From contig NZ_CP011834.1 of the NCBI RefSeq assembly GCF_001412575.1, forward strand, positions 1,116,001 to 1,180,000: a stretch of 64,000 bases of DNA. The letters run 5' to 3'. Below, piece after piece: positions 28,003-36,344 of the stretch. The notes under the pieces were generated by a model. It was not told the origin of the DNA. It ran no database searches and worked only from the letters and a program-made list of their open reading frames with translations. Within the stretch, counting starts at the first letter, position 1, and every line of letters starts with the position of its first letter. Made by a program: the position numbers and the translations under genes. The stretch comes from Limnohabitans sp. 103DPR2 (GTDB taxonomy: Bacteria > Pseudomonadota > Gammaproteobacteria > Burkholderiales > Burkholderiaceae_C).

Positions 28003-28037
28003 AGAGGAAGGACGACGCCGTCCTTCCTCTTTTTTTT
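28003..28037 (+). terminator. Strong intrinsic terminator between urtA and urtB
   Basis: A perfect 12-bp stem (AGAGGAAGGACG with CGTCCTTCCTCT) with tetraloop ACGC, followed by eight T residues. It lies 18 bases after the urtA stop and 21 bases before urtB, so it should reduce transcription into the permease genes relative to urtA. Confidence 0.92.
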
Positions 28038-28057
28038 GAATTTCGCAAAGACGAAAC

Positions 28058-29668
28058 ATGATTCGATTTAGAACTTGGCCAGTGATTTTTATCCTGGTTT
28101 CATCTTTGGCAATGACCTTCATGGCCAGCCCCGTAAAGGCCATGAGCCTGGCAGAGATGAAAGGATTGGTTGACGGAGAGACCGATCAAAGAATTGAAAC
28201 CCTGAACAAAGTGGTGGCGCAGGGCGATGAGAACACCTTGGTGTTCCTGCAAGCGTTGGCTGACGATGCGGTCAAATTGGCAGGCGACAAAATTTGGATT
28301 GTGCGTGACAGCTTTGGCGCTGGCAAAGCACTTGATCCGCTCACAGGGCAAAAACAAGACTTGCCCGCCGATGCACAAGATGTGGTGAGCAACAACCGCT
28401 TTCGCGGCGAAATTGAAACGGCATTGGCTGCGCTGAAATTGTTCAGTGCAGACACCGCCATGCGTCAGCAGGCTATCAAGGCCTTGCTCAAAGAACCTGA
28501 TGCCAGCAAGTTGCCTATGCTGAACAAAGCCTTGGGACAAGAACAACACGCTGCCCTCAAAAACCTTTTGCAGCTGGCCAAAGCGGCAGCCCAATTGGGC
28601 GATGCCGACGCGGCCGTTCGCTTGGCCTCAGCGCAGCGATTGGCTGAGAGTCAAACACCTGACACGCAACTCCTGTTGAATCAGCGCTTGGCAGAAGAAA
28701 CCGATGCACAAGTGAAAGCACAGCTGCGCAAATCTCTCACAGCCATTGAGGCTGCCCTGAAAAATGGTGAACGCCTGGGTGCGCTTTTCACTGGCGCTAG
28801 CTTGGGATCTATATTGTTGCTGGTGGCTTTGGGCTTGGCCATCACCTATGGTTTGATGGGTGTGATCAACATGGCCCACGGCGAGCTGATGATGATTGGG
28901 GCCTACGCCACCTATGTGGTGCAAGTGCTTTTCCGTCAGTATTTGCCAGGTTACTTTGATGCCTACCTGTTACTGGCTGTGCCTTTGTCTTTCTTGGCAT
29001 CTGCTTTGGTGGGTGCATTTTTAGAGCGCACTGTTTTGCGTCATCTGTATGGCCGTCCTTTGGAGTCTCTATTGGCCACATGGGGCATCAGTTTGATTTT
29101 GATGCAGGCGGTCCGCTCTTTGTTCGGCGCACAAAACGTGGGTGTCGAAAACCCCGCTTGGATGAGTGGCGGCATTCAAGTCTTGTCCAATTTGACCTTG
29201 CCTTACAACCGCTTGGTGATCATTGCTTTTGCTGCGGCTGTGCTGCTGGCCATGTCTTTGGTGATTGGCAAAACACGTTTAGGTCTGTTTGTTCGCGGTG
29301 TCACGCAAAACCGTCCCATGGCGTCCTGCATGGGCGTGAACACGGCGCGCATAGACACGTATGCGTTTGCCTTGGGATCGGGTATTGCTGGCCTGGCGGG
29401 CTGTGCCCTCAGTCAAGTGGGCAATGTGGGGCCTGACTTAGGACAGAACTACATCGTCGATGCCTTCATGGTGGTTGTGTTGGGCGGTGTGGGTCAACTG
29501 GCTGGCACTGTGTATGCTGCCCTTGGTTTGGGCTTGGTCAACAAGCTCTTGGAAGGTGTGACAGGTGCCGTGTTGGCCAAAATTTGTGTCCTCGTGTTCA
29601 TCATCATCTTCATCCAAAAACGCCCGCAAGGTATTTTTGCCATGAAGGGTCGGAGTGCGGAGGCTTGA
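28058..29668 (+). CDS. urtB: Urea ABC transporter permease UrtB
   Basis: A 536-residue LivH-type permease with the long N-terminal extension typical of UrtB. A signal-anchor is followed by ~210 helical, alanine/leucine-rich residues with a HEAT-like look, then the permease core starts at LGSILLLVALGLAITYGLMGVINMAHGELMMIGAYATY (about 248). The C-terminus has VVVLGGVGQLAGTVYAALGLGLVNK and the basic QKRPQGIF. It forms the channel with UrtC. The start codon has only a weak Shine-Dalgarno. Confidence 0.93.
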   Translation: MIRFRTWPVIFILVSSLAMTFMASPVKAMSLAEMKGLVDGETDQRIETLNKVVAQGDENTLVFLQALADDAVKLAGDKIWIVRDSFGAGKALDPLTGQKQDLPADAQDVVSNNRFRGEIETALAALKLFSADTAMRQQAIKALLKEPDASKLPMLNKALGQEQHAALKNLLQLAKAAAQLGDADAAVRLASAQRLAESQTPDTQLLLNQRLAEETDAQVKAQLRKSLTAIEAALKNGERLGALFTGASLGSILLLVALGLAITYGLMGVINMAHGELMMIGAYATYVVQVLFRQYLPGYFDAYLLLAVPLSFLASALVGAFLERTVLRHLYGRPLESLLATWGISLILMQAVRSLFGAQNVGVENPAWMSGGIQVLSNLTLPYNRLVIIAFAAAVLLAMSLVIGKTRLGLFVRGVTQNRPMASCMGVNTARIDTYAFALGSGIAGLAGCALSQVGNVGPDLGQNYIVDAFMVVVLGGVGQLAGTVYAALGLGLVNKLLEGVTGAVLAKICVLVFIIIFIQKRPQGIFAMKGRSAEA

Positions 29669-29669
29669 G

Positions 29670-30788
29670 ATGACAAACTTGAATATTTCAAAAATGGAAT
29701 TGCCGGGTCGTGAACCTTTGTTCACGGGCAAAGGCTGGACAGCCTTCTGGGTGGCATTGTTGTTTGTTTGCCTGTGCGTTCCCTTGATGAACCTGGTGGT
29801 GCCACAAGGCCACTGGTTGCATTTCAGCGATTACGCCGTGAGCTTGGTTGGCAAAATCATGTGCTACGCCATTTGCGCTTTGGCCATGGATTTGATCTGG
29901 GGTTACACCGGTATTTTGTCTTTGGGCCACGGTTTGTTTTTCGCCATTGGCGGCTATGCCATGGGCATGTACCTCATGCGCCAGATTGGCACCGATGGCA
30001 ATTACAAAAGCAACTTGCCCGACTTCATGGTGTTCTTAGATTGGAAAGAGTTGCCGTGGCACTGGGCGCTGTCGGACAGCTTTGTGGCCACACTCTTGTT
30101 GATCGTCTTGGTGCCAGCGGTGGTGTCTGGCGTCTTTGGTTACTTTGCCTTCCGCTCCCGCATCAAGGGCGTGTACTTCTCCATCATCACGCAGGCCATG
30201 ACCTTTGCCGCCATGCTGTTGTTCTTCCGCAATGAAACCGGTTTTGGTGGCAACAATGGCTTTACCGATTTCAAACGGATTTTGGATTTGCCTTTGGCCA
30301 CACCCAACATGCGCATGATTTTGTTTGTGTTGACCGGCATCACCTTGCTGGGCTTTTTCTTGATGGCCCGGTGGCTCATTCGCAGCAAATTTGGACGCGT
30401 TTTGCAAGCCATTCGTGATGCGGAGTCCCGTGTCATGTTCTCTGGCTATTCACCCTTGCCCTACAAGCTCAGCATCTGGGTGATCTCTGCTGTCATGTGC
30501 GGTGTCGCGGGTGCCTTGTATGTGCCCCAAGTGGGCATCATCAATCCGGGTGAGATGAGCCCTGCCAATTCGATCGAAATTGCCGTGTGGGCTGCAGTGG
30601 GTGGCCGTGGCAGTCTGATTGGCCCTGTGGTGGGTGCGTTCTTGGTCAACGGTGCCAAAAGTTGGCTGACAGTCACTGCACCAGAGTTTTGGTTGTATTT
30701 CTTAGGCGCTCTGTTCATTGCCGTGACCTTGTTCTTACCACAGGGTGTGGTGGGCTTGGTGCAGCGATTGAAAGGAGGCCGTTCATGA
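29670..30788 (+). CDS. urtC: Urea ABC transporter permease UrtC
   Basis: A 372-residue LivM-type permease. Conserved blocks are YAICALAMDLIWGYTGILSLGHGLFFAIGGYAMG, YFAFRSRIKGVYFSIITQAMTFA and a C-terminal VWAAVGGRGSLIGPVVGAFLVN. The start at 29670 directly follows the urtB stop (TGAG ATG) and uses the GGAGG inside the urtB end. The stop overlaps the urtD start. Confidence 0.94.
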   Translation: MTNLNISKMELPGREPLFTGKGWTAFWVALLFVCLCVPLMNLVVPQGHWLHFSDYAVSLVGKIMCYAICALAMDLIWGYTGILSLGHGLFFAIGGYAMGMYLMRQIGTDGNYKSNLPDFMVFLDWKELPWHWALSDSFVATLLLIVLVPAVVSGVFGYFAFRSRIKGVYFSIITQAMTFAAMLLFFRNETGFGGNNGFTDFKRILDLPLATPNMRMILFVLTGITLLGFFLMARWLIRSKFGRVLQAIRDAESRVMFSGYSPLPYKLSIWVISAVMCGVAGALYVPQVGIINPGEMSPANSIEIAVWAAVGGRGSLIGPVVGAFLVNGAKSWLTVTAPEFWLYFLGALFIAVTLFLPQGVVGLVQRLKGGRS

Positions 30789-31663
30789 ACCCTGACCTCA
30801 TGAAACAAGGCGCGCAGCGTGCCGCTGCGCATGCCCCAGAAGCCTATTCTTCAACAGCCACTGAATCGGGCGGACGTGATGCCAGCTATGGCCGCATCCA
30901 CACGCCTGGCGAGGTAGATGTATCCCACGGCCGCATTTTGTATTTGGAAGACGTCAGCGTCAGCTTCGATGGTTTCAAAGCCATCAACAAATTGTCCTTG
31001 GACATTGCCCCTGGTGAGTTGCGCTGCATCATTGGCCCCAATGGCGCTGGCAAAACCACCATGATGGACATCATCACGGGTAAAACCCGTCCTGATGAAG
31101 GCCAAGTGTTCTTTGGCAGCACCATCGACTTGCTGCGCCACAACGAACCCGAGATTGCGCAGTTAGGCATTGGCCGCAAGTTTCAAAAGCCCACCGTGTT
31201 TGAGCAACTCAGCGTTTTCGAAAACTTGGAGCTGGCGCTCAAAACACCCAAGGGTGTGAAAGCGTCCATGTTCTTCAAGTTGGACTCGATGCAATCCGAC
31301 CGATTGGCGGAGGTCTTGCACACCATTCATTTGGCCGACAGTGTGTTGACGCAAGCGGGCAATCTAAGTCACGGTCAGAAACAATGGCTCGAGATTGGCA
31401 TGTTGCTGATGCAAGACCCCAAGCTCTTGTTGTTGGACGAACCCGTGGCCGGCATGACCGATCACGAAACCGAAAGAACAGCCGAGTTGTTCTTGACCTT
31501 GAAAGGCAAGCATTCTTTGATGGTGGTGGAGCACGACATGGGCTTTATCAAAACGATCTCTGACATCGTCACTGTGTTGTGCGATGGTTCTGTGCTGGCA
31601 CAAGGCACCCTGGACCAAGTGCAAGCGGACGAGCGTGTGATTGAAGTTTATTTGGGCCGTTGA
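30785..31663 (+). CDS. urtD: Urea ABC transporter ATPase UrtD
   Basis: A 292-residue LivG-type ATPase. After a ~55-residue non-conserved N-terminus come FDGFKAINKLSLDI, Walker A GPNGAGKTTMMD, the variant signature LSHGQKQWLEIGMLL and Walker B LLLLDEPVAGMTDHE. LSHGQKQWLEI is typical of UrtD. It overlaps urtC by four bases. Confidence 0.95.
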   Translation: MNPDLMKQGAQRAAAHAPEAYSSTATESGGRDASYGRIHTPGEVDVSHGRILYLEDVSVSFDGFKAINKLSLDIAPGELRCIIGPNGAGKTTMMDIITGKTRPDEGQVFFGSTIDLLRHNEPEIAQLGIGRKFQKPTVFEQLSVFENLELALKTPKGVKASMFFKLDSMQSDRLAEVLHTIHLADSVLTQAGNLSHGQKQWLEIGMLLMQDPKLLLLDEPVAGMTDHETERTAELFLTLKGKHSLMVVEHDMGFIKTISDIVTVLCDGSVLAQGTLDQVQADERVIEVYLGR

Positions 31664-31674
31664 GGCGAGGTGAT

Positions 31675-32382
31675 ATGAATTTAACGGTCAACAACATTCA
31701 GCAGTACTACGGTGGTTCGCACATCTTGCGCGATGTGAGTTTGGAAGCCAAGCAGGGCGAAGTGACAGTGCTATTAGGGCGCAATGGCGTTGGTAAAACC
31801 ACTTTGCTCAAGTCCTTGATGGGTGTGGTGCCCATCAAAAGTGGCGCGGTGGTTTTAGGTGGGCAAGACCTCACCAAGGCGACGCCCTACGAGCGCGCTC
31901 GTGCGGGTGTGGGGTATGTGCCGCAAGGTCGCGAGATCTTTGCACGGCTGACGGTTGAAGAAAACCTCATGATGGGTCTGGCCACTCAGCCTGGCGGCAC
32001 GCCCATTCCCGCGGAATTGTTTGAACTATTTCCTGTCTTGAAACAAATGCTGCACCGCCGTGGCGGTGACCTGTCGGGCGGACAGCAACAGCAGCTGGCC
32101 ATTGCACGCGCTTTGGCCGCCAAGCCCAAGTTGCTGATTTTGGATGAGCCCACAGAAGGCATTCAGCCCAGCATCATCAAGGACATTGGCCGAGTGATAC
32201 GAAAGCTGGCGGATGAAGGCATGCAAGGCCAACGCATGGCCGTGTTGCTGTGCGAGCAGTACTACGACTTTGCCGAAGAACTGGCCGATGCTTACTTGGT
32301 CATGGAACGCGGCGAAGTGATTGCCAAAGGCCCGGGCCATGAAATGCAGGCCAAGGGCATTCGACAGTTGGTGGCCATTTAA
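31675..32382 (+). CDS. urtE: Urea ABC transporter ATPase UrtE
   Basis: A 235-residue LivF-type ATPase with LTVNNIQQYYGGSHILRDVS, Walker A GRNGVGKTTLLKS, signature LSGGQQQQLAIARAL and Walker B LLILDEPTEGIQPSI (the UrtE-specific TEGIQPSI). Start 31675 follows GGCGAGGTGAT. Its TAA stop overlaps the stop of the convergent ureD gene (TTTAAA), so the two transcripts run into each other. Confidence 0.95.
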   Translation: MNLTVNNIQQYYGGSHILRDVSLEAKQGEVTVLLGRNGVGKTTLLKSLMGVVPIKSGAVVLGGQDLTKATPYERARAGVGYVPQGREIFARLTVEENLMMGLATQPGGTPIPAELFELFPVLKQMLHRRGGDLSGGQQQQLAIARALAAKPKLLILDEPTEGIQPSIIKDIGRVIRKLADEGMQGQRMAVLLCEQYYDFAEELADAYLVMERGEVIAKGPGHEMQAKGIRQLVAI

Positions 32383-33209
32383 ACGCTCCAAATTCTGGGC
32401 GGCACGCTGGGCAGTTTCCACAGGGTGTGGCGCCAAATTGCCCAGACTTGCTTCAGCAAATCCATGGTGGGTTCTACCAAAGGCGACATGACACGCAGCA
32501 CAATGACCTGCGGGTGAGCACAGGTGATGCCTGCCTGCAGTTTCAAGGGGTGAGCCTCTATCACCAGCCGTGCGGCCTCTAAGGCGCGTTCTGCGCGTTC
32601 AGCGGCAATGGGCGATCCACACGTAAAGACCAAGTTGGCCAAACATTTTTGTCCGGCCAAACCCAGTGGGCTGTTGAGCCATCGCGCATCGGTGCCTTGA
32701 ATGTCGCCACGTTCCAACCAAACCCCTGGAATTTCCAGGTGCTGTTGAAAATGGCCTTGCTTGAAAGCTTGGTCCGAGGTGGGCAGACCCAGTGCGGTCA
32801 CATCCCATGTGATTAATTCAGCGCCTGGCGCCAAGTTGAATACAGCTCGGTTGGTGCCTTCGCAGTCGTTGTAGGCAATGGCCTCTAAGGGCAACCATTC
32901 AAGCCGGGCTTGATCGGCAACATGGGCAACCACTTGTTGCAAGGCCGGATGGCCGCCTGATTTGTAAAACCGCGTGGCGCCTGGCGTACTGACCAAACCA
33001 TGGGCACCAGAAGCAACTGAGATTTGAATGTCAATGGTGTCGCCGCCAACCAAACCCCCGGGTGGGTGTACCAAGACGTTGTGGCAAATGGCGTCGCCTT
33101 CGGGGTAAAGGCTTTTGAGGATGCGCAGCGGACCCTGATGCGAATGTCTGGCAACGGTGCGCTGAGACTCGAGTGTGTAATCCAATTGGAGTTCAGCGCG
33201 CCATGCCAT
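32379..33209 (-). CDS. ureD: Urease accessory protein UreD (UreH)
   Basis: A 276-residue urease chaperone that binds apo-urease and recruits UreF and UreG for nickel loading. Family blocks are RTVARHSHQGPLRILKSLYPEGDAICHNVLVHPPGGLVGGDTI, GATRFYKSGG and the LEWLPLEAIAYNDCEGTNRAVFNL region. It is separated from ureABCEFG by the oppositely oriented urtABCDE block. It starts 12 bases after the ion-channel gene on the same strand, so it probably depends on that transcript. Confidence 0.93.
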   Translation of the reverse strand: MAWRAELQLDYTLESQRTVARHSHQGPLRILKSLYPEGDAICHNVLVHPPGGLVGGDTIDIQISVASGAHGLVSTPGATRFYKSGGHPALQQVVAHVADQARLEWLPLEAIAYNDCEGTNRAVFNLAPGAELITWDVTALGLPTSDQAFKQGHFQQHLEIPGVWLERGDIQGTDARWLNSPLGLAGQKCLANLVFTCGSPIAAERAERALEAARLVIEAHPLKLQAGITCAHPQVIVLRVMSPLVEPTMDLLKQVWAIWRHTLWKLPSVPPRIWSV

Positions 33210-33221
33210 ACATGCTTGTCT

Positions 33222-34847
33222 TCAGGTGGGTGGCGCTTCTTGACGGTTGATCAAGCGCCACAGTTGTTTATCGGAAGAGGTCAAGCGGTCAGGCTTGTCC
33301 AAGGTTTCGTTGAGTTGTTCTTGGTCGGCCAGCAAATTCAGTTGCCTGATTTGACCCAGCAGATATTTGAAGTGCTCAATGGTGTGTTCGGGATTCGATG
33401 CTATTTTATGCAAAGGCAAGATCGACACGTCGTCCATCAACTCACGCTCTTTTTTAGCTTTATCGACCAAGCGCCGCAAATCGTCATCGGTCAGGTGAAG
33501 GCGTTTGCTTTCTGTTTTGATAAAGTGTGCTTCATCATCGTCAATGACGCCGTCTGCCAGCATTTCGTAGATGGTGTTGACCAAGGCTTCGCGATCGGAT
33601 TTCAGTTGGTCGGCAAACGCTGCAGACAACAAGGCAGCAGGGATGGCAAAAATACCGATGCCAATCAAGGCCAAAACGATGGTCATGGCGCGACCAGCTG
33701 GTGTGATGGGGGAAATGTCACCATAACCCACCGATGCCAAAGTCACAACAGCCCAGTAAATAGATTGAGGAATGTTTTCAAACTTATCAGGCTGAGCCTC
33801 GTGTTCAAACAAATAACCTAAGCTGGCGGTCATCACCACCAGCAGCAACATGATGAAGGCTGAAGCTGCCATGACAGGCCATTCACGTGCAATCACTTTG
33901 GAGAGCGATTGCGTTGCACCTGTGTATCTCGTCAATTTGAGCAAGCGCAGCAAACGGAATACCCGCATGAAGCGCAAGTCAAACAAGTGATGCAAAAAGA
34001 CTTCTAGGAAGAAGGGGGCGATGGCCAACAGGTCAATGACAGAGGAGGTCGACTTGGCCAGCTTCAGTCGGCCAGTAATGGCTTTTTGATAGCCCGGTTC
34101 TTCCACACAACAATACAAGCGCAGGCAGTATTCGAGCGTGAAGACACTGACCGCAATGGCATCCAGAATCAGAAATTCAAGATTCAACAAATAGTGAATG
34201 CTTTGAACTGACTCCAACACCACAGCGATGACCGAAATCACCACCCAAATGACAATGAAGGTGTCGAACATGTGGTGAAGTTCGCCACCGTACTCGCTGG
34301 GGAAAACCAAGGCGTGTACTTTTTGGCGGAAGGTTCTGCCTTTGTTGATCGCGACAAATTCTTTCACAGCCGGAATCAAAACTCGGAAGAGTTTCAAAAT
34401 ACGCAGCAAACGCAAGAACCGTAAGAAGCGCAAATCAATCGAGATGAAGGCTTGCAAAAAGAAAGGCAAGATGGCAATCAGGTCAATCACCGCGAAGGGA
34501 CTGCTGACATATCGCAAGCGTGAGAAACGGTGTTTTTTAAATTCGTCGTCTTCTGGTGCTAAATAAAGTCGCAGGACGTATTCGATGGAAAAGATGATGA
34601 CGGAAGCCACATCGAAGTAATGAAACCAAATTTGATTGGGTTCATAAACGGCAGGCAGATGCTCGAACACCAATGCAAACAAGTTGGCTACGATCAGTAA
34701 GCCGATCCAATGCTCAATGGTCTTGTGATAGTTGCCCTCAATGTGAGGGTCTAAGAGCCATGCGTATAGCCATTTGCGGAATGGCAGGTCGCTCGAAATC
34801 TCTGCTTCGTGAGACAGCAGTTGGGCTTCAATGTTTTTGGTTGCCAT
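33222..34847 (-). CDS. Tandem voltage-sensor ion channel: two VSDs and one K+-type pore
   Basis: A 541-residue membrane protein with two complete voltage-sensor domains followed by one pore. VSD1: S1 ~44-62, S2 ~74-97, S3 ~117-135, S4 ~138-158 with positive charges at 140, 143, 146, 149, 152 and 155. VSD2: S1 ~192-213, S2 ~222-246, S3 ~268-287, S4 ~291-308 with charges at 292, 295, 298, 301, 304 and 307. Pore: S5 ~323-347, a K+ selectivity filter SVGYGD at 372-377 and S6 ~384-412. The ~130-residue cytoplasmic tail has an acidic ADGVIDDDE stretch (431-439) that resembles a TerB-like or Ca2+-loop segment. Known bacterial Kv channels have one VSD per pore, so this architecture is unusual. Function beyond a voltage-gated K+ channel is inference. 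Confidence 0.88.
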   Translation of the reverse strand: MATKNIEAQLLSHEAEISSDLPFRKWLYAWLLDPHIEGNYHKTIEHWIGLLIVANLFALVFEHLPAVYEPNQIWFHYFDVASVIIFSIEYVLRLYLAPEDDEFKKHRFSRLRYVSSPFAVIDLIAILPFFLQAFISIDLRFLRFLRLLRILKLFRVLIPAVKEFVAINKGRTFRQKVHALVFPSEYGGELHHMFDTFIVIWVVISVIAVVLESVQSIHYLLNLEFLILDAIAVSVFTLEYCLRLYCCVEEPGYQKAITGRLKLAKSTSSVIDLLAIAPFFLEVFLHHLFDLRFMRVFRLLRLLKLTRYTGATQSLSKVIAREWPVMAASAFIMLLLVVMTASLGYLFEHEAQPDKFENIPQSIYWAVVTLASVGYGDISPITPAGRAMTIVLALIGIGIFAIPAALLSAAFADQLKSDREALVNTIYEMLADGVIDDDEAHFIKTESKRLHLTDDDLRRLVDKAKKERELMDDVSILPLHKIASNPEHTIEHFKYLLGQIRQLNLLADQEQLNETLDKPDRLTSSDKQLWRLINRQEAPPT

Positions 34848-34858
34848 GTTGAAACCCC

Positions 34859-35428
34859 TTAAAACTCAAACTCATCAACTTTGATGGGATAGCCACCTTT
34901 GTCGCAAACTGTGACTTTCAGTGCGATTTTGGTATCGATGGCATCCATTTCGACCAATTGGGACGCAACAGTTGGGATGGCAGAACCCGGCGGTGTAGGC
35001 ACGATCTTTTCTAAGATGATGTTGCCAACGGTTGTTTTGTCTTTGGGGTCGCATTTGGCAATGAAGGTCAAGGGCTCGCCTGTAAAAGCGTTGGTCAAGC
35101 CTTTCAGTTCTTTGACATTCTCAAGGACGTCGTTGTAACAATCACCCCAACGTCTGCGTTCCATGGCGCTAGAGGCGCAACTTTCGATGGCAAAGTCTTC
35201 TTGCATGCGGGGTTCGCTGTTGTCCTTGAGCCATTTCACCCAAGCTTCGCCATTTTGTTTCGTGACTTCATTCTTGTTGCCTTCTTCATGGGACAACACA
35301 CCCACCCAGGCAACGCAAACCAAGGCGAAAGTTAGAAAAATCAGAAACAAAATGTCCCAAAAGTTCGGGTAACCCGAGACTGCGGGTGCCGGCTTGGCCT
35401 GATCTGTCGGCGCGTCTGTTTGGCTCAT
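34859..35428 (-). CDS. Membrane-anchored protein of unknown function, upstream of the channel
   Basis: A 189-residue protein with a short charged N-terminus, one membrane helix (about 24-46, FWDILFLIFLTFALVCVAWVGVL) and a ~140-residue soluble domain with several cysteines (CASS, GDCY, KCDP, TVCDK) that could form disulfides if periplasmic. I do not recognise a family. The start at 35428 has GGGAG 8 bases upstream. It ends 11 bases before the tandem-VSD channel gene, so the two are co-transcribed and it may be an accessory subunit. Confidence 0.65.
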   Translation of the reverse strand: MSQTDAPTDQAKPAPAVSGYPNFWDILFLIFLTFALVCVAWVGVLSHEEGNKNEVTKQNGEAWVKWLKDNSEPRMQEDFAIESCASSAMERRRWGDCYNDVLENVKELKGLTNAFTGEPLTFIAKCDPKDKTTVGNIILEKIVPTPPGSAIPTVASQLVEMDAIDTKIALKVTVCDKGGYPIKVDEFEF

Positions 35429-35565
35429 GAAAGAAACTCCCTGCTGCAAGGATGCGTTAAGACCAAGCCGAACTGGCTTGGCGATTTAACGGTGCATCGT
35501 AGGGAATCGGCTCGAAAGGTCAAGCCTTTAGAGCCGATCTGAAAATAAGGCCGAAAGCTTTGGCT

Positions 35566-36333
35566 TTATTCGTTGTGTGAGCCGCGGTGGGCCCATCCGG
35601 TGGTGTGCTTCTCAATGTAACTAAAAAGCTCGTACATCACCATGGCCATGGCGCCCACCACCACCAAACCCGAGAAGGCCAAGCCCATTTGCATGGCAGA
35701 ACCTGCTGAGATCAGTAGATACCCGATGCCTTCGTTGGCCGCTGTCATTTCGGAAACCGTGGTGCCCACAAAGGCCAATGTGATGGCCACCTTCAAGGAG
35801 CCATAGAAGTAAGGCATGGAGCGGGGCAGGCCTACTTTGACCAAGACGTCCCAACGTTTGGCGCCCAACACGCGGAGCACGTCTTCGAGTTCAGGCTCAA
35901 GAGTGGCCAAGCCGGTGGCGATGTTGACCATGATGGGGAAGAAGCTGATCAAGAAGGCTGTGAGGATGGCGGGACCAATGCCAATGCCAAACCAAACCAC
36001 CAAGATGGGCACGAAGGCTGCCTTGGGCAATGCATTGAAGGCGGTCATGAGCGGGTAGACCGCAGCATAGGCCAAACGCGAGCTGCCAATGACAAAGCCC
36101 AACAAGACGCCCACCACGATGGCAATGCCAAAGCCCGCCATGGTGACCCAATAGGTGCGCCATGCATGGGCGGCAATCACATCACGGAACTCGATGGTTT
36201 GCTGCGCAATGCGGTAGGGGCTGGGGAAAATGAATTCCGAGACGTTGAAGAAACTGCAGAGGCCTTGCCAAATGAGCAGCGTGAGCACCAACAAAATCCA
36301 AGGTGCAGATGTTTCGAGCGTTTTCTTGTTCAC
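35566..36333 (-). CDS. NitT/TauT-type ABC transporter permease
   Basis: A 255-residue permease of the SsuC/TauC family with about six membrane segments and the EAA-like loop LRVLGAKRWDVLVKVGLPRSMPYFYGSLKVAITLAFVGTTVSEM. Last gene of a binding protein-ATPase-permease operon transcribed away from the purine/allantoin genes. The gap to the ATPase gene is 11 bases. Substrate is discussed under the binding protein (37198-38232). Confidence 0.9.
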   Translation of the reverse strand: MNKKTLETSAPWILLVLTLLIWQGLCSFFNVSEFIFPSPYRIAQQTIEFRDVIAAHAWRTYWVTMAGFGIAIVVGVLLGFVIGSSRLAYAAVYPLMTAFNALPKAAFVPILVVWFGIGIGPAILTAFLISFFPIMVNIATGLATLEPELEDVLRVLGAKRWDVLVKVGLPRSMPYFYGSLKVAITLAFVGTTVSEMTAANEGIGYLLISAGSAMQMGLAFSGLVVVGAMAMVMYELFSYIEKHTTGWAHRGSHNE

Positions 36334-36344
36334 AAATCACCTGC

